From assembly GCF_002287885.2 (NCBI RefSeq), contig NZ_CP016768.2, positions 372,001 to 436,000 of the forward strand: a DNA stretch of 64,000 nucleotides, given 5' to 3'. Source of the stretch: Candidatus Nanopelagicus limnes (GTDB lineage Bacteria; Actinomycetota; Actinomycetes; Nanopelagicales; Nanopelagicaceae). The notes beneath the pieces are model-generated. The model was not told the DNA's origin. It was given only the letters and a program-made list of their open reading frames with translations, and did not search any database. This document shows positions 12,246-21,600 of this stretch, piece by piece. Positions within the stretch are counted from its first letter, which is position 1; the number at the start of each line of letters is the position of its first letter. A program made the position numbers and the translations under genes.

Positions 12246-13418
12246 GTGAAGATTGAATTACCTGCTGCAATTTTGCAATTAGATCAACGAATTAGATCTG
12301 AATACTTTGTTAGGGCTGTGCTCTCTGGCCGGCGGCGAAATATGCAAACAGAGTATGAGCGGATTGATATCAAACCGGTACTAATAAAGGATGAGATTAA
12401 GTGGCAGATCATTTCAAGTGATGGCAAAAAAGATATAACTAAGAATGTGGCAGCTGATTTTAGTTTCAATCAATTGTTTGAAAGCGGATACGCCAACTTA
12501 TTAGTAGATACTCAAGATGAGTCCTATCAGGTGAGAATCTCTAAAAAGGATGAGGCGTTAGTTGCAATAACTAAGGTGAAGTTAACTCGAGATCTTTCCC
12601 ATGACCGCCAAAAGATGCGGATGTTGCCTGAGAGTAATCAGGTATTTAAAGCTCTTGATTTATCTGATCTTTTGGGGCGAATTAAGCCGAGCAAAATGGA
12701 TAAGTACAAGCAGGTGGATGAGTTTTTAAGATTAATTAGCCAAACATTAGATACTGATTTAAGTAATCAAGATGAGATCTCAGTAGTTGATTTAGGTTGT
12801 GGACATGCCTATCTAACCTTTGCTGTGCAGGAGTTCTTAAAGGATAAATACAGAAAGGTTTCAATTCTTGGCGTTGATGAGCGGGATGATTCCAAAGCAC
12901 ACAATGAAAAGGTGGCAGCTAAGTTAAAGATCGAGGCAAAATTCATAGCAGCAAAAATTGCCGATACACCCAATCAAAAGGTTGATATTGCGATCGCACT
13001 TCACGCCTGTGATACCGCAACTGATGACGCCCTTTACTGGGCGGTTAAAAATAAAGCGAAGGTAATCATGGCAGCGCCATGCTGCATGCATGAATTACAA
13101 ACACAGATTAAAGATTCACCTGAGCCATGGGGCTTATTAACAAAGTATGGACTTGTTAAGGAGCGCTTAGTTGATCTAATGACAGATTCACTACGGGCTC
13201 AAATTTTAAAATTACTTGGCTACCGCGTAGATATTGTGGAGTTTATTGGTGGGGAGCACACCGCTCGCAATATATTAATTAGAGCAGTCTTTACCGGAGC
13301 CAGCCCTGCGCAAATAGATAAAGAGCGGTATCTGCAATTACTAGAGCAGTGGCAGATCACGCCATACTTGGCTAAATTGTTAAAGGATGAATTAAAAGCT
13401 GCGGCGCAGATAGGTTGA
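12246..13418 (+). CDS. SAM-dependent methyltransferase-like protein, substrate unknown
   Basis: 390 residues, GTG start four bases after xerC. The C-terminal half has a Rossmann methyltransferase core: a SAM-binding motif VVDLGCGHAYLTFAV near residue 180, GVDERDD after it, and the ALHACDTATD / APCCMHE segments. The latter recall the methyltransferase family that includes METTL25 and GSTCD-like proteins. The N-terminal about 150 residues are unlike anything I recognise. The substrate is unknown; RNA or a small molecule are possible. Its 3' end overlaps the opposite-strand small ORF at 13392-13532 by 27 bases. Confidence 0.75.
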   Translation: MKIELPAAILQLDQRIRSEYFVRAVLSGRRRNMQTEYERIDIKPVLIKDEIKWQIISSDGKKDITKNVAADFSFNQLFESGYANLLVDTQDESYQVRISKKDEALVAITKVKLTRDLSHDRQKMRMLPESNQVFKALDLSDLLGRIKPSKMDKYKQVDEFLRLISQTLDTDLSNQDEISVVDLGCGHAYLTFAVQEFLKDKYRKVSILGVDERDDSKAHNEKVAAKLKIEAKFIAAKIADTPNQKVDIAIALHACDTATDDALYWAVKNKAKVIMAAPCCMHELQTQIKDSPEPWGLLTKYGLVKERLVDLMTDSLRAQILKLLGYRVDIVEFIGGEHTARNILIRAVFTGASPAQIDKERYLQLLEQWQITPYLAKLLKDELKAAAQIG

Positions 13419-13532
13419 ATCTAGCTGCGCGCAGTAGGTAGTACTTTCACAACTTATATTTTCATAATCACCAAAGAAGATTCCAATAACCACTCCAATT
13501 ACCAAGGTGGTTAGCAGGTAGGTGTATTTCAC
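13392..13532 (-). CDS. Possible small single-span membrane protein (46 residues)
   Basis: On the minus strand a GTG at 13532 opens 46 codons ending TAA at 13392. Residues 4-20 are strongly hydrophobic (YLLTTLVIGVVIGIFF region), followed by an acidic stretch with two cysteines and a basic C-terminus. An in-frame stop lies one codon before GGG-GTG, so this is the only reasonable start. An AAGGGG run abuts it, too close for ideal Shine-Dalgarno spacing. It is convergent with the methyltransferase gene. The hydrophobic pattern is suggestive but the ORF is short; conservation would decide. Function unknown. Confidence 0.4.
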   Translation of the reverse strand: MKYTYLLTTLVIGVVIGIFFGDYENISCESTTYCAQLDSTYLRRSF

Positions 13533-13832
13533 CCCTTAATTTTGCTTGATTTGTGCCCGCTGCCGTATGGCCTGGGTTGGATGGTGTGGAAATTGGGGTG
13601 TAAAAGTTCAGGTAGTATTTGCCTCAGCACAAGACCTTAAAAAGTTTTGTGACTTCACGCATCTTAAAGTGATTAATTGATTACCAATTAAGTACTTAAG
13701 AACCTGTTCGGTGTAGTTAGTAATAACTACTCGGTTCGAAGATGCTAGGGATTTAGCAAATTGCTAGATCACAAACCGAGTGCTCTTTTCTTACCTTGCG
13801 TAAAAAAAGAGTGAAAAAAGGAGTGTGCCTAA
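13533..13832 (+). other. Upstream region and leader of rpsB
   Basis: Together with the small minus-strand ORF this fills the 414-base gap before rpsB. The right part (from about 13700) is rich in inverted repeats and is treated separately. In the left part (13533-13695) I see no convincing gene. A 37-codon plus-strand frame at 13567-13680 exists but has no start signal. A promoter for the rpsB operon must lie here, but no -35/-10 pair is convincing. Confidence 0.6.
13713..13780 (+). promoter_or_regulatory. Structured 5' leader of rpsB
   Basis: Two stems are seen. GTAGTTA (13713-13719) pairs with TAACTAC (13724-13730) around a GTAA tetraloop. CTCGGTT (13730-13736) pairs with AACCGAG (13774-13780), enclosing a short GCTA/TAGC pair. 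The second stem is followed by TGCTCTTTTCTT. This may be an autoregulatory ribosomal-protein leader or an attenuator; it is not a family I can name. Confidence 0.45.
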
Positions 13833-14648
13833 ATGGCAGTTGTAACAATGCGAGAGCTTCTCGACAGCGGTGTTCACTTTGGACATCAGACTCGTCGATG
13901 GAATCCAAAGATGAAGCGCTATATCTTCACTGAGCGCAATGGCATCTACATCATCGATATCCAACAATCATTAGCGCTAATTGATGCCGCCTATGAGTTT
14001 GTTAAAGATGCAGTTGCAAAGGGTGGCCACGTACTTTTCGTTGGCACCAAAAAGCAAGCACATGAACCAATCAAGCAGCAATCTGCCAGGGTTGGGATGC
14101 CTTATGTAACAGAGAGATGGCTAGGCGGAATGCTTACCAACTTCCCAACAGTTTATAAGCGCGTGCTTAGATTAAAAGAGTTAGAGGCGCTTGAGACAGC
14201 AAATGATCAACTTCTAACCAAAAAAGAGTTACTTGTTCTTCGCCGTGAGCGCGAGAAGTTAAATAAGAACCTTGATGGAATTCGTAATATGACCAAACTA
14301 CCTTCAGCAATTTGGGTAGTAGATACTAAGAAGGAGCACTTAGCTGTTGCTGAGGCGAAAAAACTTGGTATTCCAGTTATCGCAATCTTGGATACAAATT
14401 GTGATCCAGATGAGGTTGATTTTAAGATTCCTGGAAACGATGATGCGATTAGATCTATTGCTCTATTAACTAGAGTAATGACTGATGCAATTGTGGCCGG
14501 ACTTCAAATTAGATCAGCAAATGCTGCAAAGATTGCTGATAAGGCAGCTGCTGAAGCAGCCGCAGCAGCTGAGAAAACTGCTGAACAACCTCTTGCTGAT
14601 TGGGAAAAAGATCTAATCAAAGAGCCAACTGAAAACAAGGGTGAATAA
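13833..14648 (+). CDS. rpsB: 30S ribosomal protein S2
   Basis: 271 residues, starting [27 protein letters not shown], the family N-terminus. Conserved blocks ([30 protein letters not shown]) are present, with an Ala/Glu-rich C-terminal tail of about 40 residues. An AAAAGGAG Shine-Dalgarno sequence precedes the ATG. It heads the rpsB-tsf-pyrH-frr-cdsA-rlmN group, and tsf begins within or just after its stop. Confidence 0.98.
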   Translation: MAVVTMRELLDSGVHFGHQTRRWNPKMKRYIFTERNGIYIIDIQQSLALIDAAYEFVKDAVAKGGHVLFVGTKKQAHEPIKQQSARVGMPYVTERWLGGMLTNFPTVYKRVLRLKELEALETANDQLLTKKELLVLRREREKLNKNLDGIRNMTKLPSAIWVVDTKKEHLAVAEAKKLGIPVIAILDTNCDPDEVDFKIPGNDDAIRSIALLTRVMTDAIVAGLQIRSANAAKIADKAAAEAAAAAEKTAEQPLADWEKDLIKEPTENKGE

Positions 14649-14649
14649 G

Positions 14650-15477
14650 TTGGCCTACACAGCAGAGGATGTTAAGAAATTACGGGAGCAGACCGCTGCC
14701 GGAATGCTTGATTGCAAAAAAGCATTAGATGAAGCAGATGGTGATTACCAAAAAGCGGTAGAGATCATCCGCGTTAAAGGTCAAAAGGGTGTTACAAAAC
14801 GTGAAGGCCGAGCCACCTCAAATGGCTTGGTAACAGCAAAAGCTGAAGGTGACTTGGGCGTAATGCTTGAGTTGAATTGCGAAACTGATTTCGTTGCAAA
14901 GGGCGATAAGTTTCAAGCTTTAGCTGATGAGTTGTTAAATCATCTAGCAGCATCAAAAATTGGTGAGCTAGATAAGTTTTTATCTTCAAAGCTAGCCTCA
15001 GGTAAAACTGTGCAAGAGGTAGTTGATGAGGGAAATGCGATGTTGGGGGAGAAGATTGAGATTAAGCGAATTAGTGTTTTAACTGGTTCACCAGTCTCAC
15101 TTTACCTACACAAGACATCTCCTGATCTGCCACCACAAGTTGGCGTGTTAGTTCAGCTAAAGAGCGCTGCTGAAAATGTTGGTAAAGATATTGCCCAACA
15201 TATTGCAGCCTTTGCACCACTTTTTGTTAGCCGAGATCAAGTACCAGCAGATGAAATTGCTAAAGAGCGCAGATTGGCGGAAGAGACAGCAAAGGCAGAA
15301 GGAAAGCCGGAAGCCTCTATCGCCAAAATTGTGGAGGGCCGTGTTACTGGCTTTGTTAAAGAGGTATCACTCCTTGAGCAAGCATTTGCTAAGGATGCTA
15401 AAAAGACAGTGCAACAAATTCTGGATGAGGCCAAGACCGCCGTGTCTGCCTTTAATAGATTCCGCGTAGGTCAGTAA
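14650..15477 (+). CDS. tsf: Elongation factor Ts
   Basis: Guanine-nucleotide exchange factor for EF-Tu, about 275 residues. It has the N-terminal UBA-like domain (YTAEDVKKLREQTAAGMLDCKKALDEA) and core domain with the NCETDFVAK motif. I prefer the TTG at 14650 as start because AAGGGTGA lies about seven bases upstream and the protein then begins MAYTAEDV as in the family. The GTG at 14641 would overlap rpsB and add three residues. Confidence 0.95.
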   Translation: MAYTAEDVKKLREQTAAGMLDCKKALDEADGDYQKAVEIIRVKGQKGVTKREGRATSNGLVTAKAEGDLGVMLELNCETDFVAKGDKFQALADELLNHLAASKIGELDKFLSSKLASGKTVQEVVDEGNAMLGEKIEIKRISVLTGSPVSLYLHKTSPDLPPQVGVLVQLKSAAENVGKDIAQHIAAFAPLFVSRDQVPADEIAKERRLAEETAKAEGKPEASIAKIVEGRVTGFVKEVSLLEQAFAKDAKKTVQQILDEAKTAVSAFNRFRVGQ

Positions 15478-15509
15478 ACTAGTAATACAAATTAATTAAA
15501 GGAGCGCTC

Positions 15510-16226
15510 ATGCCACGTAAAGGTTATAAACGAGTGCTCCTTAAATTATCTGGTGAAGTTTTTGGTGGCGAAAAAGGCATCGGTGTTGATCCTGATGTAG
15601 TCCATGATGTGGCAAATCAAATCGCAGAGGTTGTAAGAAGTGGAACACAGATTGCCATTGTTGTTGGCGGTGGAAATTACTTTAGAGGAGCAGAGCTGCA
15701 ACAACGCGGCATGGATAGAGCGCGCGCTGATTACATGGGCATGCTTGGCACAGTAATGAATTGCTTGGCTCTACAAGATTTCCTAGAAAAAGAGGGTATT
15801 GAAACCCGCGTGCAAACTGCAATCACAATGGGTCAAGTGGCAGAACCTTATGTACCACGACGAGCGATTAGACATTTAGAAAAGGGAAGAGTTGTAATTT
15901 TTGGAGCAGGTGCTGGCATGCCATTTTTTACCACCGACACAGTTGCAGCACAGCGCGCACTTGAAATTGGTGTGGACGCACTTCTACTGGCAAAAAGTGG
16001 TGTGGATGGTGTTTATTCTGCTGATCCACGTAAGGATAAGAGTGCTACAAAGTATGAATCAATTTCCTATGATGAGGTTTTAAGTAAATCACTTGCGGTT
16101 GCAGATGCAGCCGCCTTCGCGCTTTGCCGTGAGAATAAACTGCCAATTGTGATCTTTGATCTAAAGAATCAAGGCAATATCAGGCGGGCAGTATCTGGTG
16201 AAAGCATTGGCACACTAGTTTCCTAA
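15510..16226 (+). CDS. pyrH: Uridylate kinase (UMP kinase)
   Basis: 238 residues of the amino-acid-kinase fold, phosphorylating UMP to UDP. It begins with [26 protein letters not shown] binds the phosphates, and the [11 protein letters not shown] segment is typical. AAAGGAG lies a few bases before the ATG. It follows tsf by 32 bases in the usual actinobacterial order. Confidence 0.97.
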   Translation: MPRKGYKRVLLKLSGEVFGGEKGIGVDPDVVHDVANQIAEVVRSGTQIAIVVGGGNYFRGAELQQRGMDRARADYMGMLGTVMNCLALQDFLEKEGIETRVQTAITMGQVAEPYVPRRAIRHLEKGRVVIFGAGAGMPFFTTDTVAAQRALEIGVDALLLAKSGVDGVYSADPRKDKSATKYESISYDEVLSKSLAVADAAAFALCRENKLPIVIFDLKNQGNIRRAVSGESIGTLVS

Positions 16227-16288
16227 GCCTTATTTATTACCCTTTGTAATTTGCTAGTAGAGTTGGATTAATTAAAGGAGATGGGAAA

Positions 16289-16852
16289 ATGTCAGATTTA
16301 AACACCTCACTGGCTGAGTGCAACACCAAGATGAATAAAGCAATTGATGTTGCTAAAGAGGATTTTGCCACCATTAGAACTGGCAGAGCTCACCCGGCGA
16401 TGTTTGCAAAGTTAATGGTGGATTACTACGGCACTGGCACTCCCTTATCTCAACTTGCAACTGTGCAAGTTCCAGAGGCCAGACTTGCTCTCATAACTCC
16501 TTATGACAAAGGTGCGATGGCTGCTATTGAAAAGGCGATTCGCGATTCAGATTTAGGTGTTAATCCAGGCTCTGATGGCACAGTAATTCGAGTTAACTTT
16601 CCTCAGTTAACTGAAGAGCGACGCAAAGAGTTTATAAAAGTTGCAAAGGGTAAGGCTGAGGATTCAAAGGTTTCAATTCGTGCAATTAGGCGAAGTGCGA
16701 AAGAAGCCATGGAGAAGTTAGAAAAAGATGGCAAGGTTGGCAAAGATGATTTAGCCAGGGCTGAAAAAGAGTTAGAAAAAGTTACTGGTGAGCACACCAC
16801 CAAAATTGATGAGCTGCTAAAGCATAAAGAAGCTGAGCTGCTCGAGGTTTAA
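16289..16852 (+). CDS. frr: Ribosome recycling factor
   Basis: 187 residues, mostly helical, with RTGRAHPAMFAKLMVDYYGTGTPL at the domain I/II junction and the C-terminal helix rich in Lys/Glu. Together with EF-G it splits the post-termination ribosome. A strong AAAGGAG precedes the ATG. Its TAA overlaps the cdsA start by one base (TAATG). Confidence 0.97.
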   Translation: MSDLNTSLAECNTKMNKAIDVAKEDFATIRTGRAHPAMFAKLMVDYYGTGTPLSQLATVQVPEARLALITPYDKGAMAAIEKAIRDSDLGVNPGSDGTVIRVNFPQLTEERRKEFIKVAKGKAEDSKVSIRAIRRSAKEAMEKLEKDGKVGKDDLARAEKELEKVTGEHTTKIDELLKHKEAELLEV

Positions 16853-17700
16853 TGATGGCAGACCTGCACGCAATAAATGATGCGATAAATAAAAAGGCAG
16901 GTCGCAAACTTCTTCCTTCTATTTTAGTATCCCTATTTTTACTGGGATTAATCTTTGGCACCATCAATACCGAGCCAATCTTATTTTTTGCACTGATCTG
17001 GCTTGTAATCATGATCGGAGTTCGAGAGATCACTGCTGCATATGGCAAAGGTGGAATTGAACTTCCAGATTATGTGCTGATGATTGCTGCCACTGTTTTA
17101 TTGGTGGCAACATGGTATGGCAATACCCAAGGCCTTGCGGTCTCAACTGGACTTACAATCCCGATTTTAATGTTTACCTTGCTTTTGATCTCTCAAAAAG
17201 ATTTCATTAAAAGATCAACCTCTGCTGTTTTTATCACCTTCTACCTAGCTGTCCTTGGTGGATTTATCTTGCTATTAGCAAATCATGAGGATGGCGCAAC
17301 AAGAATTTTTGCATTGGTTGCCTTGATTGCTTGCAATGACACCTTTGCATATATTGCTGGAGTTTTAATTGGTAAACACAAACTTGCGCCAAGTATAAGT
17401 CCAAAGAAAAGTTGGGAAGGATTAATCGGGGGAGCGATCGCAGCTGTTATCGGTGGCTCATTTATCTTTAATTCCCTCTTTGAAACCGCTTGGTTTGTTG
17501 GAGCATTAATTGGATTGATGACAGTTGTTACTGCCACCTGTGGTGATTTGATTGAATCTGCGATAAAAAGAGATTTAGCTATTAAAGATATGTCTAATTT
17601 ATTACCTGGCCATGGCGGGATTATGGATCGATTAGATTCTGCCCTTTTCACAGCCCCAGCTGTTTGGTTTGCAATTGAATTAATTAATCGGTACTTATAG
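16852..17700 (+). CDS. cdsA: Phosphatidate cytidylyltransferase (CDP-diglyceride synthase)
   Basis: 282 residues, integral membrane enzyme making CDP-diacylglycerol from phosphatidate and CTP. About seven or eight hydrophobic segments follow a short charged N-terminus. The family signature is complete near the C-terminus: SPKKSWEG, then GDLIESAIKRDLAIKDMSNLLPGHGG and MDRLDS. Its product is the substrate of pgsA at 57329. It is coupled to frr by a one-base overlap and abuts rlmN. Confidence 0.96.
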   Translation: MMADLHAINDAINKKAGRKLLPSILVSLFLLGLIFGTINTEPILFFALIWLVIMIGVREITAAYGKGGIELPDYVLMIAATVLLVATWYGNTQGLAVSTGLTIPILMFTLLLISQKDFIKRSTSAVFITFYLAVLGGFILLLANHEDGATRIFALVALIACNDTFAYIAGVLIGKHKLAPSISPKKSWEGLIGGAIAAVIGGSFIFNSLFETAWFVGALIGLMTVVTATCGDLIESAIKRDLAIKDMSNLLPGHGGIMDRLDSALFTAPAVWFAIELINRYL

Positions 17701-18798
17701 ATGGCTGATTTAGTATTTGATGCCCCACCGGTTAAGAAAAAAACACCAATACATCTTGCTGATTTAACCCCGGCTGAGCGCAAAGCGCGGGCAGTTGAGT
17801 TGGAGCTTCCGCCATTTAGAGCTAATCAATTGGCAGTGCATTTTTTTACTCATCACAATGATAATGTTGAAAGTTTTACCGATATTCCAAAGGATTTGCA
17901 GGCAAAATTAGGTGATGCCTTTTTACCTAAATTACTTACATTAGTTAAATCTGTAACTTGTGATGGTGGTAAAACTAGAAAAGATCTATATCGATTACAT
18001 GATGGAGTTTTAGTTGAATCTGTTTTAATGCGCTACACCGATCGCACAACAGTTTGTATTTCATCCCAAGCCGGATGCGGCATGCAATGCCCATTTTGTG
18101 CAACTGGCCAAGCAGGATTAACTAGAAATTTAACAGCTGGTGAGATTACTGCGCAGGTAATGATGGCGGCTCGTGCTTGTGATTTAGGTGAGATGCCAGG
18201 TGGGCCAACTCGGCTATCTAATGTGGTTTTTATGGGTATGGGTGAGCCAATGGCTAATTACAAAGCGGTGATGCAAAGTATTAGAAACATTACAAATCCT
18301 CAGCCAGATGGTTTAGGAATTGGGGCAAGATCGGTAACACTTTCTACAGTTGGTTTGGTAAGTGGCATCGAGAAGTTAATTGAAGAAGATATTCCAGTAA
18401 CTCTTGCAATTTCACTACACACACCAGATGATGAGTTGCGCGACACTTTGGTGCCAATTAACTCAAGATGGAAAGTGCGAGAGGTACTACAAGCTGCTGA
18501 TAAGTATGAAGCTAAGACGGGACGTCGTTATTCAATTGAGTATGCATTAATTAGAGATATTAATGATCAAGTGTGGCGGGCTGATTTATTAGGAAGATTG
18601 TTAAGAGATAAAAATGCTCATGTTAATTTGATTCCATTAAATCCAACCCCTGGATCTAAATGGACCGCCTCCAGATCTGAGGATGAACGAGCCTTTGTTG
18701 AAACATTAGAAGGGTATGGGGTGCCAGTTACGGTGCGCGATACCAGAGGGCGGGAGATTGATGGTGCTTGTGGCCAATTGGCGGCATCTGAAAAATAA
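17701..18798 (+). CDS. rlmN: 23S rRNA (adenine2503-C2)- and tRNA methyltransferase RlmN
   Basis: 365 residues, radical-SAM enzyme. The CxxxCxxC cluster motif is at C126, C130 and C133 ([13 protein letters not shown]). The second, methyl-carrying region includes GACGQLAA near C357. An N-terminal helix-hairpin-helix region precedes the core. It begins immediately after the cdsA stop. Absence of the Cfr-specific pattern and the location downstream of cdsA support RlmN. Confidence 0.96.
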   Translation: MADLVFDAPPVKKKTPIHLADLTPAERKARAVELELPPFRANQLAVHFFTHHNDNVESFTDIPKDLQAKLGDAFLPKLLTLVKSVTCDGGKTRKDLYRLHDGVLVESVLMRYTDRTTVCISSQAGCGMQCPFCATGQAGLTRNLTAGEITAQVMMAARACDLGEMPGGPTRLSNVVFMGMGEPMANYKAVMQSIRNITNPQPDGLGIGARSVTLSTVGLVSGIEKLIEEDIPVTLAISLHTPDDELRDTLVPINSRWKVREVLQAADKYEAKTGRRYSIEYALIRDINDQVWRADLLGRLLRDKNAHVNLIPLNPTPGSKWTASRSEDERAFVETLEGYGVPVTVRDTRGREIDGACGQLAASEK

Positions 18799-18824
18799 GT
18801 AACATTTTTTAAATAATTGATCTA

Positions 18825-18853
18825 TTGATAAGAGCTGGGCAGATAACTAGACT
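18825..18853 (+). promoter_or_regulatory. Promoter of the polyamine catabolism/uptake operon
   Basis: TTGATA at 18825-18830 and TAGACT at 18848-18853 are separated by exactly 17 bases. Both are close to the sigma-70-type consensus. The start would lie near 18860, leaving a short leader with AAGGAG before the GTG of the dehydrogenase at 18886. It probably drives the dehydrogenase and potDABC. Confidence 0.7.
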
Positions 18854-18885
18854 CTGAAGTAAGTTAATTAGCCAAGGAGTATTTA

Positions 18886-20313
18886 GTGAAAACGCTGCAA
18901 AACTTTGTCAATGGTAAAAAGGTAAGTGCCACCTCAGATAAGGTCCAGGATTTAATTAATCCAGCAACTGGTCAAGTATTTGCAAAAGCGCCAGTTTCCA
19001 ACGCCTCTGATGTTGATAAGGCAATGGTCGCTGCAGCAAGTGCCTTTGAAGTTTGGAAAGAGTCAACGCCAGGTGAGCGACAAAAAGCGATAAATAAAAT
19101 TGCAGATGCAATTGAGGCAAGAAGTGAAGAGTTAATTGGAATTGAATCAGAAAATACCGGTAAACCAATTGCTGTAACTCGGGCCGAAGAGATAGGTCCA
19201 ATGCTTGATCAAATTAGATTTTTCGCAGGGGCTGCTAGAAATTTAGAAGGAAAATCAGCGGCTGAATACTTTAAAGGCCACACCTCATTTATTAGACGTG
19301 AACCAATTGGCGTGTGTGCGCAGGTAACACCGTGGAATTATCCAATGATGATGGCGGTATGGAAGTGGGCACCAGCAATTGCGGCTGGAAATACTGTTGT
19401 ACTAAAACCAAGTGATACCACTCCAGTTTCAACACTTTGGATGGCAGAGTTAATGCAGGAGTTTTTGCCAGAGGGTGTAATAAATGTTGTAGTGGGAGAT
19501 CGTGACACTGGTAGAGCATTAGTTGAGCATGAGATTCCGCAGATGGTTTCAATTACTGGCTCAGTAAGAGCTGGCATGGAGGTAGCAGGCAGTGCTGCTA
19601 AAGATTTAAAGAAGTTACACCTTGAGTTAGGTGGTAAGGCGCCAGTTGTAATCTTTGATGATGCTAATTTAGAAGCAGCTTGTCAGTGGATTGCAGTTGC
19701 TGGTTACTTTAACGCCGGCCAAGATTGCACCGCAGCAACTCGCGTATTGGTAGAGGCAAGTGCTTATGATGATGTGGTCGCACTGCTTTCTGAGCAGGCA
19801 AAAAATGTAATTAAAGTTGGTATGCCAGATGAGGATGTATTAGTTGGCCCAGTAAATAATGCTAATCAATTAGCAAGAGTTCAAGGATTCTTAGATCGAG
19901 TGCCAGCTCACGCAAGAGTTACAGCTGGTGGTACTGCCATAAAGGGCCCTGGATATTTCTGGAATCCAACTGTGGTGGCAGATCTAAAGCAAGATGATGA
20001 GATGATTCAAAATGAGATCTTTGCGCCAGTTATTACTGTGCAAAAGTTTAAGGATGAGGCAGAGGCTGTTCGTTATGCCAACGGTGTTAAGTATGGATTG
20101 GCTTCAAGTGTTTGGACTAAGGATCATGGCCGAGCGATGCGAATGGCAAAGGCCTTTGATTTTGGTTGCGTGTGGATCAATACCCATATCCCGATGGTGG
20201 CCGAGATGCCTCATGGCGGATTTAAGCACTCAGGAACTGGAAAGGACCTATCTGCTTATGGATTTGAGGAGTACACCCGCATCAAACACGTGATGACTAA
20301 CCTCAACGCCTGA
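18886..20313 (+). CDS. patD: Aldehyde dehydrogenase, gamma-aminobutyraldehyde dehydrogenase type
   Basis: 475 residues of the NAD(P)-dependent aldehyde dehydrogenase superfamily. The motifs are PWNYPMMMAVWKWAPAIAAGN, ITGSVRAG, the general-base Glu in LELGGKAP, and the catalytic Cys in FNAGQDCTAATRV. The GQDCTA form is typical of aminoaldehyde dehydrogenases that oxidise 4-aminobutanal to GABA. The potDABC genes directly downstream and speB/gabT nearby support a polyamine-degrading role. The start is GTG, preceded by AAGGAG. Betaine-aldehyde dehydrogenase is the main alternative; no choline genes are near. Confidence 0.85.
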   Translation: MKTLQNFVNGKKVSATSDKVQDLINPATGQVFAKAPVSNASDVDKAMVAAASAFEVWKESTPGERQKAINKIADAIEARSEELIGIESENTGKPIAVTRAEEIGPMLDQIRFFAGAARNLEGKSAAEYFKGHTSFIRREPIGVCAQVTPWNYPMMMAVWKWAPAIAAGNTVVLKPSDTTPVSTLWMAELMQEFLPEGVINVVVGDRDTGRALVEHEIPQMVSITGSVRAGMEVAGSAAKDLKKLHLELGGKAPVVIFDDANLEAACQWIAVAGYFNAGQDCTAATRVLVEASAYDDVVALLSEQAKNVIKVGMPDEDVLVGPVNNANQLARVQGFLDRVPAHARVTAGGTAIKGPGYFWNPTVVADLKQDDEMIQNEIFAPVITVQKFKDEAEAVRYANGVKYGLASSVWTKDHGRAMRMAKAFDFGCVWINTHIPMVAEMPHGGFKHSGTGKDLSAYGFEEYTRIKHVMTNLNA

Positions 20314-20379
20314 TAGATTTCCCCACACTCCCCAAAGCAAAGTGCACTGTTCCTACGAGAGTAATAAGAAAGAGAAGAA

Positions 20380-21579
20380 ATGAAAAAAGATATTAACTCC
20401 TTATCTCCTGAAGCTCGCGCAATTATTCGCGCCCAGGTTTCTCGTCGTTCAGTTCTTGCTGGTGTTGGCGCAGTTTCAGCGGCTGGTTTATTAGCAGCAT
20501 GTGGCACAGGATCATCTACTGGAGTGAAGGTTGCAGTTGATGTTAGTGATACTGAAAAAATTGTACGCTGGGCAAACTGGCCGCTATATCTAGATTTCAA
20601 TGAGGATACAAAGGTTTATCCAACTCTTGCTGCCTTTGAGAAGCAGAGTGGTTTAAAGGTTACCTATGAAGAAGCAATTGATGACAACAATACTTTTTAT
20701 GGCAAAGTACAAGGACAACTTTCAATCGGATCAGATATTGGTTATGACATCGTCGCACCAACTGATTGGATGGCAGCAAGATTTATTGAGCAGGGATATG
20801 CTCAAAAATTAGATCCAGCTAATGTGCCAAACAAATCTAATATTCGCCAAGTTCTATCAGATGTTGGTTTTGATAAGGGTCGTCAGTATTCATTAACCTG
20901 GCAATCAGGTTTTGCCGGCTTTGGCTGGAATACCCAAAAACTTCCAAAGGGTGTTCGCACTATGGATGATCTGTTTGCTCCTGCAAACAAAGGCAAGGTT
21001 GTAGTTCTTTCCGAGCTACGCGACACAATTGGTGTAATCATGCTTTATCAGGGAGTGGATCCATCCTCTAACTTCACCGAGGATCAATTTATGAATGCAA
21101 TTGATTTCTTCAAGAAGAAGATTGCAGATGGATTTATCCGCCAAGTTAAGGGTAACTCTTACTCAGAGGATCTAAAGCGTGGGGATGCCAACGCGGTTAT
21201 TGGTTGGTCTGGCGATATCTTTATTTTGAAATCTGAGTCAGGTGGCAAATTTGATTTTGCTATCCCTGAGTCAGGTGGAACTCTATGGAGCGATAACATG
21301 TTGATTCCATCTACATCAACTCATAAGAAAAATGCTGAGAAGTTAATGAATTACTACTACGAGCCTGCAGTTGCAGCTGAGGTTGCCGCATATGTTAATT
21401 ACATCTGCCCAGTAGAGGCTGCCCAACCTGAGCTTGAGAAGATTGATCCAGCACTCGCTGCCAGCCCATTTATTTTCCCAGATGCTGCCACCCTCGCAAA
21501 GGTGAAGGTATTTAGATCTCTTAGCGCTGATGAGAGCACTAAATTCCAAACAGCATTTGATGAAGCTATCGGCAATTAG
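20380..21579 (+). CDS. potD: Spermidine/putrescine-binding lipoprotein of an ABC importer
   Basis: 399 residues. The N-terminus has a twin-arginine (R22-R23 in VSRRSVLAG), a hydrophobic stretch and a lipobox ending in C41 (LLAAC), so the protein is probably a Tat-exported lipoprotein anchored outside the membrane. The mature part follows the PotD/PotF fold (VRWANWPLYLD, GYDIVAPTDWMAARF). The potABC genes lie directly after. AAAGAGAAG serves as Shine-Dalgarno. The exact ligand among putrescine, spermidine and agmatine cannot be read from the sequence. Confidence 0.92.
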   Translation: MKKDINSLSPEARAIIRAQVSRRSVLAGVGAVSAAGLLAACGTGSSTGVKVAVDVSDTEKIVRWANWPLYLDFNEDTKVYPTLAAFEKQSGLKVTYEEAIDDNNTFYGKVQGQLSIGSDIGYDIVAPTDWMAARFIEQGYAQKLDPANVPNKSNIRQVLSDVGFDKGRQYSLTWQSGFAGFGWNTQKLPKGVRTMDDLFAPANKGKVVVLSELRDTIGVIMLYQGVDPSSNFTEDQFMNAIDFFKKKIADGFIRQVKGNSYSEDLKRGDANAVIGWSGDIFILKSESGGKFDFAIPESGGTLWSDNMLIPSTSTHKKNAEKLMNYYYEPAVAAEVAAYVNYICPVEAAQPELEKIDPALAASPFIFPDAATLAKVKVFRSLSADESTKFQTAFDEAIGN

Positions 21580-21600
21580 GCTTTCGACAAGTAGCTGGTG

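Noticed and set aside
13567-13680. A 37-codon plus-strand frame before rpsB
   Set aside because: No ribosome binding site, odd Trp/Gly-rich start and no family similarity; more likely leader sequence.
13700-13709. GAAC-CT-GTTC dyad as a LexA box upstream of rpsB
   Set aside because: The half-sites are separated by two bases rather than the four seen in the recA box, and SOS control of rpsB makes little sense.
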